Source of the DNA: Channa striata
Taxonomy: Eukaryota; Chordata; Actinopteri; Anabantiformes; Channidae
Assembly: GCA_033026295.1 (NCBI GenBank)
Contig: CM065172.1
Coordinates: forward strand, 11,701,665-11,765,664
Length of the DNA: 64,000 nucleotides
Reading direction: 5' to 3'
The translations under genes and the position numbers were made by a program. The notes beneath the pieces are model-generated. The model did not search any database. It was not told the DNA's origin and was given only the letters and a program-made list of their open reading frames with translations. Of the stretch, positions 39,515 to 50,200 are shown one piece after another (position 1 is the stretch's first letter; each line of letters starts with the position of its first letter).

Positions 39515-42500
39515 ATGGATGACTTTGAATACAGCGTGGAGATCTCTGACCGTGACTGGCAGTGCTTCTTTGCAGAGTGCGAAGAGTGCAACCTGCTTCC
39601 TCCCTCACTAGCAGGTGTGGACAGCTCAGGGATGAGTGACCTTGATGAGACTGAGTCCGTGCTTGCTAACAGAGTTCAGAAAGTCAGCCTAACAACGCAT
39701 TTGTCAGATGCTGACCACTCGCTCGACGGCCCCCCAGACTGTGAGGGCCCTCCTGTGGAGCAGTTTCTCAGTAAGCACGGTGTTAGTGGAATGGAGAACA
39801 TCCTTTCAGGCAGTGAGGAGGATTTACACCTGCAGTCTGTCAATATATTCTTTGAAAGGCTGAAAAATCTCACAGAGGCTGAGAGGTTTGCTGGTCCAAG
39901 CAAAGTGAAAGCTGGAAAAAACAGAGGGGCAGTAGAAGAGGAACAGCAGTGTAGTGATGGGAAACAAGCCAGCAGCAGCACATCTTGGCCAGAAAACACC
40001 CCCAAGTTAAACTCTCGGTCTGCCAGGGGTGAAACAGCAGTTGGCAAAGGGCTGTCGAGGGCCGTCGACACCATTAGCAACATAAACACGAGAAAAAAAC
40101 CTGAGCTCGTTTTCAACATTTCTCCTGAACATGCAGGCAGTAACTCAGTGCCCAAGACTAACAAATCAGCTTACCCTGAAACGGATTTATTTATCTGGGA
40201 GGAAGCCTGCACAGAAGCCAGAGCAAATGAGGTAACACAAGAGAATCAGGTTCGTGACTCACTGGTAAGGGTTGTCTGCTCCAAAACAAAACCTCGTCCA
40301 GACAAGGCGACAGAGGTAGAGACAGGAGCACATGATTTGTCAAGAAGTCAGTTAACTCCCGAAATGCTGACGAGTGTCAAATGGAAGGAAGATGAAAAGC
40401 CTAATGTTCCACATTCAGACCCAACAAGCATGAACAAAACACAGAGCCAAGAATCGTCTCCATCTGCCTCCATCAAAAGAAAGAGAAGGAAGAAGAGACG
40501 ACTCAGCGCTGAGCCAGCTGAGACTGGGCATGGAGGGAGGACTCAGGACTCAGAGGACGAGCAGTATACATGGCGAGGAGAAGCAGGACTGTGTTCATCT
40601 AAGGATGTCGATTTACTTCATTCACGTAAGCCGCAAACAAACGTGATGTCCCCTTTATATTCAGTCACAAGCAATGGCCCAGGGCGGACATCTGCTGATG
40701 AGATGAAAGTAAATGATCTACCCAGCTACGATCCTCCATGTGACAGTCAATACAAATTCCTTACACAGGGAATCTGTACAGGTTCAGGCTCAGCTGAAAT
40801 TCATGCATATAACAATAGTCCGTCAGTAACCCCACTGAACCAACATGATGATGGCTTTAATGACGCATCAACCATCAAATTACAAGTAGACGAATTACCC
40901 GGACTTGACAAATACTGTGGTTTGCCACATTCACGTTATGCCAGTCTAACTGTTAAGTCAGACATGGCCAACGGAAGCGGAAACAGTAAAAGAGAAGAAG
41001 CTCCTGCAGGGAATCTCCACCCGTCTAATAAAGTGAATCATTCTTTCATTGGTTGTGAAAATGAACAAAATCTAAAATGTTGTACAGCAGAGTTCAAATC
41101 GATACCTCTCAGTATTTTACCAAGTGCAGACTCAAATGATCCTGCTGTCGATGTCATCCAATGTGACAAACTATCCGTTGCCAAGTCAGTCCGAGCTGCA
41201 GAGGGGGGGGATTCTTGTGGGGACAATCACACAGTGTGTCAAAGAGACACTGAGCACCGACAACAGCTGGAAGTTGACACAGATCGATATGGCTCAGCAG
41301 CAGGAAAGACTCACTTTTCTCTGTCTGCAACTGGTACGATCAGTGCTGACGATCACAATGTCAAACACCAGCAATCTACAACCAGAGCCTGTCTACCCTC
41401 AGACGAGATGTCCAGCAAAGTGGCCAGCGCTGAATTAGCCAATAATCTTAGTCATTTTTCCCCTAATAAAAACTCCATGTTTAACAGTTCTTCCACCTTG
41501 GATCAGAATAATTCAGTACAGCAAAAGAACGTCCACTGGAGGCTCAGATTATATCCAAATCAGATATTTTATCAGAGAAAAACACAACAGATCAGAGAGC
41601 TCAGTCAGAGTCAACCCAAATAATGGCTGTTAATAGTAGGAGCCCCTCGGAGTTCACATTAGTGTCATCCTGCTGTACACTGGACACTGACTCTGTCCTG
41701 TCCGTCTCAAATGACAACATCACAGATATGTCTGAAAGTAGTCCGTCCGTCAGCCAACACGAGCTTTGTGGTCCAGGAGAAATACAAACCCTAATCTTGG
41801 CAAAGCACACGGAAGAAGAAGCTATATTTGCACCTAAAATGCAAAATGTATTTAATGACTCAAACGAATTGAGAAGTGATTTATCGAGTGGAACAGAAGA
41901 CGTCATCACAGACGTACCTAAAGAAGCCCTGGATTCACAACATTCAGTGTTTTCCATATCTTCTTTCTGGAGTGAGATGGAGAAGCTGACAATCAATGAC
42001 ATTTTGGGTCTACGGATGATGGAAAAAGACGCTCCGCCCAGCTCCCTCCAAACTTTATGGGAAAACGAGGAGACAGACATGTTTGCTGCAACTGATTCAG
42101 GCTTTTTTACACAAGTGGATGAGTCCTCGTTGACAGTTCCTGATTCTGTACGGTCAAGTTTAGCTTCTGCCATTGCACCCGATTCTTCCTCTTCAAGGAG
42201 TGTAATGTGGGAGAGTGAACCGGTCCCTGTGAGCCTTGGCACTGATGTTTACCCTGAAAATATGATGTTGACCTCTGTGGGGGTCACTTCTCAACCTGTC
42301 CTCTCTGGAAGTGCTCAAAAGTGCCTCCGAAAGATTTCCAAAAATATCAGTGTTCACAATTTACACGCGCTGGAATCAGAGTCTTTCAGTTCCACATGGA
42401 AACACCAAACATTACCAGCCTTAGATGTGGAGAAATTGGAAAAGGTAGAGACTCCTGCTGATGAACATGTCATTAAGGAAAACAAGGACAAAGACTCTTC

Positions 42501-43216
42501 ACCTTCCTCTTTGACAGGCAGCTACACAACCTCTCTCATGGATATATTTCAATACTTCTTTGGTGGAAAGCAGCCAATTCCAAGCCAGTCAACGACAGAA
42601 AACACAAGCAACTTTTCCATCGATGGAAATTCTCTCCCTGAAACCTACGATCATTTTTTCTCAGAGTTTGATACCAAAAGTTTTTTCAGCCCTCTCATCT
42701 CAGCAGAAGATCAGACGGAGGTTGAGTTGGTTCCTATATTTTCCTCTTCTCGGTCAGCTAATAGAAATCTGCAGTTTCCTGAGGCTTATGAATATTTCTT
42801 TCCATCCTCTTCTTCTGATGATTCTTCTGCGGAATCCGATGAAGAAGACAACTGCATAAAGGTGGTGACAAGGTTCAGCCGCAAGCCAAGTGCCTCCAAG
42901 ATGTCTGTAGACGTTTATGAGAATTTCTTCACAGATAGTGACCTCAAACAGAATTTCTTCTGGAAAGAAACTTTCTCCTTCAGGAATATTAAATTTACCG
43001 GATCTACTCATCCTATCTCAAACCCTTTGTGTCTTGTACCTGTGGGGCAAAGTGACAGATCACTTCGAAGGACAGTTTGTCCCAACAATGCTCTCGGAAA
43101 TCAGGACTTTGTATTTCCTGATCCACTACTCTGCCACCTGGAGGACAGGATCTCCAGACAACTAGCACAGCAGCCTTTCAGATATGAGGACTTACAGACA
43201 GCTCTTTCCAATCCAA
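39515..43216 (+). CDS. perm1: perm1 main coding exon (3.7 kb, contains frame break)
   Basis: The exon begins at 39489 after a polypyrimidine tract and AG; the start ATG is at 39515, with an in-frame acidic/aromatic N-terminus typical of PERM1. The first frame runs to a TAA at 41621-41623. A second frame, shifted by one base, is open from 41512 and continues to the splice donor GTAAGT at 43217. Both parts have the same Ser/Asp/Glu-rich composition and the second ends in the conserved PERM1 region, so they are one protein and not two genes. The ATG at 41623 that overlaps the stop is therefore probably not a real start. The exon ends in phase 1 (one base, A). A G8 run at 41203-41210 is another place where length errors could arise, but the frame is consistent on both sides of it. 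Confidence 0.88.
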
Positions 43217-45195
43217 GTAAGTCTAACTTTACACAGTGCAGCACCAAAGATGAGAATAAAAATTGAACCTCTGCTATATTAGTTAGCGTGGTAAAACAAG
43301 CTGTATTGAAATTGACTTGCAAATCCTTGGAGATAAAGCAGAAATAAAATGGCATCACTTGAGTTAGTTAAGGCTGGAGACAACAGATGTGAGCTTACCA
43401 GAACTTTTTTGCTTACTCAATACAACACAAGCATAATGCAATGTAATAACCAGCTGAACTGTTGGTTTTGCATTGCAGGTTATGGTGCCAACAGGATTTG
43501 TTAAAGAAAAAAGACAAAATATGGTTCTGCTGCATCACGTTAAATACTATTTTAGACGGTGTGGGACATTGTTGTAGTAGTGCTACAACATAAGTTCCAA
43601 GCTTCTAAAGCGACTAGATTCAAAACATTTGGCGTTTGCAAATGTTGAATTTGCATTTATCCATACTTTGCATGGAGACAGTCATCTGGAAATTATGATT
43701 GGATATATGCACTTATCCTAATAAATGCTGTCCCAGAATGAGGAAGTGCTGCTACATTGCCTCTAAAAAGTATTCAGCCCCTCAGGAGTTTTAATATTTT
43801 ATTTTAATACAATGAAAAAATATATAAAATAGTAAATCAGTGGTTGCATACATATTCATCTCCTTTGATATTTTGGCTTCCAGTTAATGTATTGGAGATA
43901 AGTGACTGATGTAAATAAGTTTTAAAGTGTGATTTATGGCCCCAGTGGCCTAATGGATAAGGCACTGGCCTCCTAAGCCAGGGATTGTGGGTTCAAGTCC
44001 CATCTGGGGTGAGTCACAGCAGAGTGGTGCAGCAGAGTGTGCTGGGCCCATAACCATCCTATCTATCATTTTCTAAAGAAGTATTAATTAAAAAACTCAA
44101 AGAAAAGAACATCTCTAATACCACAGAGGCATCCAGATAGTACTCTCTCTTTTATTATATAAAAATAGTTTAAACCAGTATATTTTCCACCACTGTTAAA
44201 CGGATGTAATTCAGCAATAGTTTGCCTCTTTGCCTCATACTCCCCACATGTGAGCAGTTGCAGCCTTAGATGTCCTATCCACTCAGTCAGCTGTTACAGT
44301 CATGACCGGGACGGACTGTCTTAGCTGCCAGAGGACACTGAGTAGACTGTAGGCACGTAGTGGCATGCATCAAGAGGAATGGTTGTACGTGATAACTTGA
44401 CTTCCCTCAATGAGTGTGCTCACTAAGCTGCCAGCAGATCACTTTAATTTATGTTTGGACGTGAAGGGAAGTGAAAATAGCTCCCCTTGTGCAGTCTTTA
44501 TCCCTGTTGTTAAGCAATGATAGACAGAGTCAGTCCACCCACTATGACGTCCAATATTGCGTATTATCTTTAAGATTATCCTTTACAGAGTTTTAGTCAC
44601 AAACATCTTTAAGCAGTCTTTATTTTTGCAGGAATGAGATTTGACCGGGTCACATGCGTGACAGAACAGAAGCCCCACTGCATTACTTAGGGCTTGTGTT
44701 CAGCTGTTAGTGTGTTAATCCCAATTAATAGCCCTGACTTCCCGTTGGACTCCTTTTGGGGTCATTGTGCCTTGCATTTTATGAACAATAATGATATTTT
44801 TATTATATTTTGCAACTATCTTTGAAGGGTTGGATGCCTCCCTTCTTCCTCTCAGACAGTCCGATATGTGTCTGGTTTGTATTGCATTCGCTTCATGGGT
44901 TCTGAAGACTACAAACCCTCAAGTTGGAGATGCCTGGAAAGCTGGTATGTATTTTAATATGTAGCATGAATGTAAATTAAAAAAACAAACTTAATAATAA
45001 AATAAAACAAAACCTGTGTATTCCCTCACAGTTCTGTTGGCAAATGTAAGTGCTCTATCTGCCATCCGATACCTGCGTAAGTATGTCAATATGGAAACAG
45101 CTGACAGTGAAAAGAGACCCACAGCGACATCACTCCCGATTCTTGATGGGACCTCCTCTCAAGATTTTAAATTTACATTTTTTGTATGTTGTTAG
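39515..45195 (+). CDS. perm1: PERM1: PGC-1- and ERR-induced regulator in muscle (whole coding span, 3 coding exons)
   Basis: In mammals PERM1 is induced by PGC-1/ERR and supports mitochondrial biogenesis and oxidative metabolism in striated muscle. It is reported in nucleus, cytosol and at the mitochondrial surface. Seen here: the start MDDFEYSVEISDRDWQCFF matches the family N-terminus, followed by a long Ser/acid-rich low-complexity region and a basic cluster IKRKRRKKRR (about 40472-40501) that could be a nuclear signal. Four Y/F-x-x-F-F motifs and the family's conserved C-terminal block around LLPLRQSDMCLVCIAFASWV follow. Coding exons are 39515-43216, 44828-44944 and 45032-45195, with phases 1 and 1 matching at the joins (A|GG and G|TT). 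Allowing one frame correction gives about 1,330 codons, much longer than the roughly 800 of mammals. The main exon has a frame break near 41.52 kb. Orientation is convergent with PLEKHN1, as in human. The identification is firm; the protein is interrupted in this sequence as given. Confidence 0.9.
39637..39645 (-). promoter_or_regulatory. Perfect ERR-response half-site within perm1 coding exon
   Basis: The + strand reads TGACCTTGA, the reverse complement of TCAAGGTCA, the estrogen-related-receptor element. It lies about 120 bases into the coding sequence (codons for S-D-L-D). Mammalian PERM1 is an ERR target, but coding constraint could produce this motif by chance. Confidence 0.3.
41512..41620 (+). 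other. perm1: Frame break in perm1 (one base missing or two extra)
   Basis: This is the only interval in which both successive frames are open: the downstream frame has a stop at 41509-41511 and the upstream frame stops at 41621. Within it, the downstream frame looks like PERM1 (Ser/Glu/Gln rich) from about 41527 onward. The upstream frame becomes basic and aromatic there. The change is therefore most likely at or near the A4 run 41523-41526; the A5 run at 41578-41582 is a second candidate. No good slippery heptamer is present. Confidence 0.8.
43754..43930. repeat. Possible old dispersed repeat before the tRNA gene
   Basis: A stretch containing AAAAAGTATTCAGCCCCTCA, followed by an AT-rich segment with TACATATTCATCTCC, resembles a repeat found in many fish genomes. 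The family cannot be assigned from here and the boundaries are approximate. Confidence 0.3.
43939..44011 (+). tRNA. tRNA-Arg (anticodon CCT), nested in perm1 intron
   Basis: The gene is 73 bases and folds as a full cloverleaf. The acceptor stem GCCCCAG pairs with CTGGGGT (one G-U), followed by discriminator G. The anticodon stem CTGGC/GCCAG encloses loop CTCCTAA, giving anticodon CCT at 43972-43974. The T-arm carries the internal promoter box GGTTCAAGTCC and the D-arm region TGGCCTAATGG forms the A box. No intron is present and CCA is not encoded, as expected in eukaryotes. A short T run about 60 bases downstream could stop RNA polymerase III. It lies in the same orientation as perm1, inside its 1.6-kb intron (43217-44827). 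Confidence 0.95.
44828..44944 (+). CDS. perm1: perm1 coding exon 3 (conserved C-terminal block)
   Basis: The exon is 117 bases between acceptor ...TTTGAAG and donor GTATGT. Entering in phase 1 it reads R-L-D-A-S-L-L-P-L-R-Q-S-D-M-C-L-V-C and continues to a tryptophan-containing hydrophobic stretch (I-A-F-A-S-W-V-L). This is the best conserved part of PERM1 outside the N-terminus and contains the likely membrane-interacting segment. It is too short to appear as a long open frame and was found by phase and homology. Confidence 0.88.
45032..45195 (+). CDS. perm1: perm1 terminal coding exon
   Basis: The acceptor is TTCCCTCACAG at 45021-45031. The split codon G|TT keeps the frame and gives V-L-L-A-N-V-S-A-L-S-A-I-R-Y-L-R-K, matching the known PERM1 C-terminus, then a less conserved tail ending at TAG 45193-45195. 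The tail beyond the arginine/lysine pair is longer than in mammals and ends in a hydrophobic, cysteine-containing stretch. A donor-like GTAAGT lies inside the exon at 45076-45081, so a further exon cannot be wholly excluded, though the uninterrupted reading is simplest. Confidence 0.82.
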
Positions 45196-45824
45196 CACAA
45201 CAAATTTGCAATATTATTGATTTGTTCACTTAAATGTTCTTTATATAATAGAAATTGAATGACAGAAATTAATTTTTTTTTTTAACAATTTAATTTGGCT
45301 GACATTTTTACATATACAGTAATGTCTGCAAGCATTCATATGAAATACAAAAGACCAAATTCAACAGGAAACAGGTATATTTATCAGAGGTAAGGCTTTA
45401 GATAGACTTTAGACATTTGAAAATAATGTTTGGGCATGTACTGAAGAAAGATTAAAGTTATGTTATTCTGTATACTGTACACGGTCGAGATGTTAGATGG
45501 ACCTGATAAATGGATTATCTTGAGATAAAGAATTACGAATGGTGCTGTTTGAGCCTGTATGTTTCCTTTACATTACCTGTATGTAGCAGATCATTTTTTG
45601 ACTAAAATATTTCTAATAGTCATAATTCAATATATTATAACATTGTGTATAATATAATTAATATAATATAATAATTTTATAACATATTATCCAATTGTTT
45701 TCCAAAAACGATGGTTGAACAAAGCATAATTATCTAAAGTGTAATCCATTTAAGGGACTGTTATCTGTGCCAGTATTAATTAATAATTAAATTTCGACAT
45801 GGTTGTCTTATTGGTCTGATTGTT

Positions 45825-45830
45825 AATAAA
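45825..45830 (+). terminator. Candidate perm1 polyadenylation signal
   Basis: This is the first AATAAA after the perm1 stop codon and gives a 3' UTR of about 650 bases. A weaker ATTAAA lies earlier at 45451-45456. A GT-rich stretch (TTTTTTGGTGCTTTGT) starts about 15 bases after the signal. Confidence 0.45.
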
Positions 45831-46347
45831 TAACTGTATGGTATTTTTTGGTGCTTTGTAAGTTTACCTGGAGTAAAATGCACCTATGATTGTTGTGCAG
45901 TGTCTGCAATTCTAAAAGTCCAGACCTTAAAGTGTAAAGTTTCACACACCAGAGGGCAACAAAGGTTCAAATAAGAAGTTGAACTGCAGCCTCATGGCTC
46001 TGTAAACTAGTAAATTATACACTTCTCATAAACTCTGTAAATAACATTAAAAATTGTAGTCTTAATCAACATGTTAATAATCTTATTTAAGAGTTCAGAT
46101 TAAATCATTTTTCAAATGTAAATGTAAGAATCTAAATCCACCTTTTTTTTACTCCAGCAGGTGGCAGTGTTGAGGTAATTTCAACACAGCCCACAAAGAT
46201 GATATAGAAAGATGATGGTAAACTGTGTTTGTTATGGTTTGTCACCTTAACTTTTTACAACTTAAATATGATCTTGACAGTTGATTTTGTTATTGTTGAT
46301 GTTGGTATTGTTGATTTTTGTTTTCATATGACAGTGTCAAGATGAAC

Positions 46348-46378
46348 AAATGACTAAATGTAAATGTGAATGTAATCA
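46348..46378 (+). repeat. LINE-tail-like (TGTAAATG)n fragment
   Basis: ATGACTAAATGTAAATGTGA matches the tail seen at about 3424-3445, without a recognisable body. Probably a very short insertion or residue of the same family. Confidence 0.4.
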
Positions 46379-46425
46379 TTGGAATAAGTTAAAACAACAA
46401 TACAATTGTGGAATATTTTTGCAGT

Positions 46426-46431
46426 TTTATT
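46426..46431 (-). terminator. Candidate PLEKHN1 polyadenylation signal
   Basis: TTTATT on the + strand is AATAAA on the - strand. It lies about 660 bases beyond the PLEKHN1 stop codon and is the only canonical signal I found there. A nearer ATTAAA variant is at 46861-46866. With the + strand signal at 45825, the two convergent transcripts would end about 0.55 kb apart without overlapping. Confidence 0.4.
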
Positions 46432-46798
46432 TCCAAATATAAATAAACACCTCAAACAAATATGAAAAAATGAAGCCAAACAGGTATCACTAATCTGCCA
46501 CAGTGACAGTAATATTAGCACCTTTAAGGCAGTCAGTTAAAGCCACATCTATTTGTCTTGAAATTGTAGCGTAGTAAAATAATAAATACACATCATTTAC
46601 AAAAAAAGATTCTTTACTATAACAAGCCCTGATGGAATGCTGTGTATAGCTTTTAGTAGAAACAAATAATAAAACAGTAAACTGGGCAGCATGTTAGCAA
46701 ATGCTTATATTAAAAAATGCAGGTTCTTTCACTGCATATGAAAAATTTAGAGCAATGTGTAAAAATAATATTAAAACTAGGCAGAATATATACACAAA

Positions 46799-46819
46799 AT
46801 ATATATATATATATATATT
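46799..46819. repeat. (AT)n microsatellite
   Basis: A run of alternating A and T of about 21 bases, within the likely PLEKHN1 3' UTR. Confidence 0.9.
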
Positions 46820-47086
46820 TACACTTTTCTCTCTCGAATGCAACATGTCAAACAGACACCTTTAATCTGTCTTGGATCACTTTAAAAATGTTTCGTCTTT
46901 TCATACTTGCACTCCTCGCTCTGCTGCTCGGCTGTCCGACGTATAACAATATAGTTTTGGGGATGTGTTGGTTCATACTGTACACAGCAGGAGCAACAAA
47001 GGCTGTTGTAGTTGGCTTTTATAATCCCTCTGATAGCGATCTGTTGTTTGCACACGTCCAGACAAATGCCGAGCTATTGTTTTGTT

Positions 47087-47271
47087 TTATGACCATCTCT
47101 GCTGGGTTGCCATGGCATCAAGGCCTCTGGCCCCAAAGTCTAATCCCGTCCAGTGTGTTGAAATTCCAGACGTTGGCTGAATCATACCGGTATTGCAGTC
47201 GTACTCCCAAATGTTGTCATAGTCCATTTCCTGGTCATCTGGTTCTGTGGGTTCGAGGTATGAGTTGTGAT
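47087..47271 (-). CDS. plekhn1: plekhn1 exon 16 (C-terminus)
   Basis: 185 bases after acceptor ACTTCCACAG. It contains D-D-Q-E-M-D-Y-D-N-I-W-E-Y-D, close to the conserved acidic/aromatic C-terminal motif of PLEKHN1. It then runs about 35 more residues to TAA at 47089-47087. A GTATGA immediately after the motif is donor-like, so a further small exon replacing the last residues is possible. Confidence 0.8.
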
Positions 47272-50200
47272 CTGTGGAAGTGAGAGAAGATTCCCAGGCT
47301 TTTAGTTTCAAACGATGAAAGACAAAACCTCACCTCATCTGACTGCCTGAACTTGGACATGGTCCCAAAATACCTATGGTGTGTTTGGCGTTGTCTGTAC
47401 ATATTAAGCTTACTGTAAAACCAGTAGTTTAAGATGCCACTGGTGCACCACCTTTACTCGTTGTGTGTGCTCTTTGTAGTAGTCACATACTATCTGCCGA
47501 ATGACAGATAAATGACTAGGTTGTAACGTTTGAGAATGAATCTGCCTACGCCACGTAAATTCCACTCTTGTTTTTCTGTGCGATTAAAGAGCTTGGAGAT
47601 ATGTGTGCAGTCCAGTTGGATTCTGTCAGTCACAGCGTCAGTCCGGCTGTGGAACAGTGTTCTCTTACACTGGGCTTCCCCACATGGGACATTTTGCACA
47701 GACGGCATTTCGAGCTGCACTAAGCTCCATTTCATTGGCACATTTGCACATTTCCTGCACTTTTAACTCTTAGCCTTTTTCAGTCTACTTGCTGACAAAC
47801 CCAAGAGTTCAATCAATCCAAGGTGACTGCATTGTTTAATTTAAGCCATAATGGAGTGTGAGCAATGTTCTCTGTCCTTGGTAGCCTTTAGGAGGGCAGC
47901 TGATGGTGTTGACTTTCATAACTCAAACTTGTAATGGAATATGATGCAGCAATCCACAGCTGAAATTTGAAAGAGTGCCCATTGTTTCTTAAAATATATT
48001 TTACACTTCTACACAACACTATCTATCCATGTCCTAAAAATATGCACTTGTTTTGATTTGTTTTACTAGATAAGATGAAAGTCGGCCAAAACTGAAAGCA
48101 GAAGGTCATTTGTTGAACAGCATAGTTTAACTCTACCATATATAGGCAGACGAGTGTTTCATCAGGTGTATGACTACATGCCTTCAGTTCTTACCTGATG
48201 AGTAACTGTACGACATCTGAGAAACATTCCTCGCAGAGCTCATCGGGGGGAGCATCTGTCAGCAGATGTGAAAACAAAAGAAAGTTACTTCCTGCGATCA
48301 ACTATAATAAACTTTCTAGTGTTTCCGATACGTTTCATGTGCGGCACCTGTTTAAATATCACCTGCGGAACAAGTCTAACACTTGCTAAGCTCCCACACA
48401 ACACAACACTGATGCACGTTCACCACAGCATACCAGAAACTGAAGTGGCGTGGGATTTGAGCATTTCTGTACTTCTCACCTGCTCGTGCACTTGGCCGGG
48501 CATGGGCAGAAGCTTTAGCCTGGACACCGCTTCGGCTCTCTGCTCTGCTTGGCTTTCAGGAGTGTCCATTTCCAGGCCCATGGCGTGTCCCTGGGAGTTG
48601 GTCAGTACCAGACTTCTCCTGCAGCGTCTGCTCATAGGAGGCGTACGGAGCTGGAAGTACGAGGGTGGGAGCTGAGGGTCCTCCTGATGGTGGTGGTGCT
48701 CAATTTGCTCTTGCCAGCTCTGCAACTACCAGATCAGGAGAGGAATTGAGATGAAAAACACAGAATAGTTTCACCTGGTAGTCAAATAGATCTTTGATAA
48801 TGAGAACTGAACTATGATGAAAAACCTCTGGTAAAAGAAATATTCCTACTTGGGTTTTTTCTGTACAATCAAATATAATTTGTTAAACAAGCCTCTGTCT
48901 GGGTATGTGTGTTTGTGTGCACACTGCTTAAAATCAGACAGGCTGTGCAGGTGTAAACTGAACTTATGGATCCAGTATCTTTGACCCACTTACCACTGGC
49001 CTGGCCTCATCTAGGGAGTAGATTTCGGGACTGCAGGGCTCATCGTACAGGGGTGACAAGGGTTGCCGGGTGGCACACATATCTGAGTGTCGCTGTGGGG
49101 CGTTCAGGGGGTAGTTGAGCGATGTCTGAGGGGTGCTCCAGCTGTTAGACTGACCATAGAAAGTTCAAAGAGATCTGGGTATTAGTTCAAGGCGCTAAGC
49201 AGAGAGGAAAATCAGATCCCAGCTCTTCCTTTATCTCTTTGTTTCTATCTCGATATCTATCTCTGTCTCTCTCTCCCACGCTCTTCAGGTTCACATGAGG
49301 CAATTATATAAGCTGCACTTAGATTTGGGATTTAGGATCAGATGACTAAGGGCTAAAACCATGATGATTGTGATCTTCACCGGTGCTGGTGTGACAACAA
49401 GGTGTTGCAATCAGAAACAGTAAGAAAGCTGCACTTTTCACCGCCAGTAATGTTGTAATGCCACCCCATAAGTAAATGTTTTCTGGTCGTTGGCTTAGTT
49501 TTTGTTTATAAACTATAATGGAAATTTAATTCCTTGCACCATCAAATGCATTGATCTTTCAAGTTTAATTCTGCATAAATGCCACAATTATCCACTTTGT
49601 TAACACTCTCAGCCTGATACTTGTGTCTATTTTAGTCTCTGCACACATGACATGTAAAATAAGTCAACAGTCTCGTGGGGAATATTTGGTTATCAAGTTA
49701 AGAGGCCAGACTGAATTACCTTGACGAGCGGGGCCTTGTCCAGCCGCTGCGGGCTGACACGATGCAGAGCAGAGTAGGGTGTGCTGTAGATCTGAGACAC
49801 CACAGAACTCTCCGCGGGTTGGAGGTAGGAGCTTCGCTGCGGGGAGGAGTAGCGCAGCAGGTCACGCTCAGCTCTGGTGTGGGATGAGACGCTGTTGGTC
49901 CTGCTGCCCAGGCGGGTAGTCTCAGTGGAGGAGGGACGGCTGGAGATGTACTGTAGGGACAACAAACACAGCCAGGGAGAAAAAATCAGCAAGACGTCGA
50001 AATTTACATGTGGCATCATGGATTTTACAGGGACTCCTACTAAAGCAAATAATGAAAACTGTCTCCTCTCTACACCATGTCCTTCATCATTTTGTGCTTT
50101 TCAGAGGGGGAAGAAGAGTCTCCCTGAATTTAATTGGGAGAGAATGGTTCAGCTACAAAAACCTGTCTTCTGGGCACAGAGCCCTCTCCACTTTAAGCTA

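Noticed and set aside
41512..41620. Programmed -1 ribosomal frameshifting in perm1
   Set aside because: No slippery X-XXY-YYZ heptamer in the correct frame and no such mechanism known in this family; a sequence error or mutation is simpler.
41601..42242. 213-codon - strand frame, and the 162-codon frame at 39676-40164
   Set aside because: Both are antisense shadows of the perm1 exon.
41623..43266. Second part of perm1 read as a separate gene starting at the ATG that overlaps the stop
   Set aside because: Same composition and homology as the first part, the shifted frame is open upstream of this ATG, and two such genes in one exon are not expected. The frame also runs past a good splice donor at 43217.
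46717..47283. 188-codon + strand frame
   Set aside because: It overlaps the last plekhn1 exon on the other strand and an (AT)n tract, and has no similarity to known proteins.
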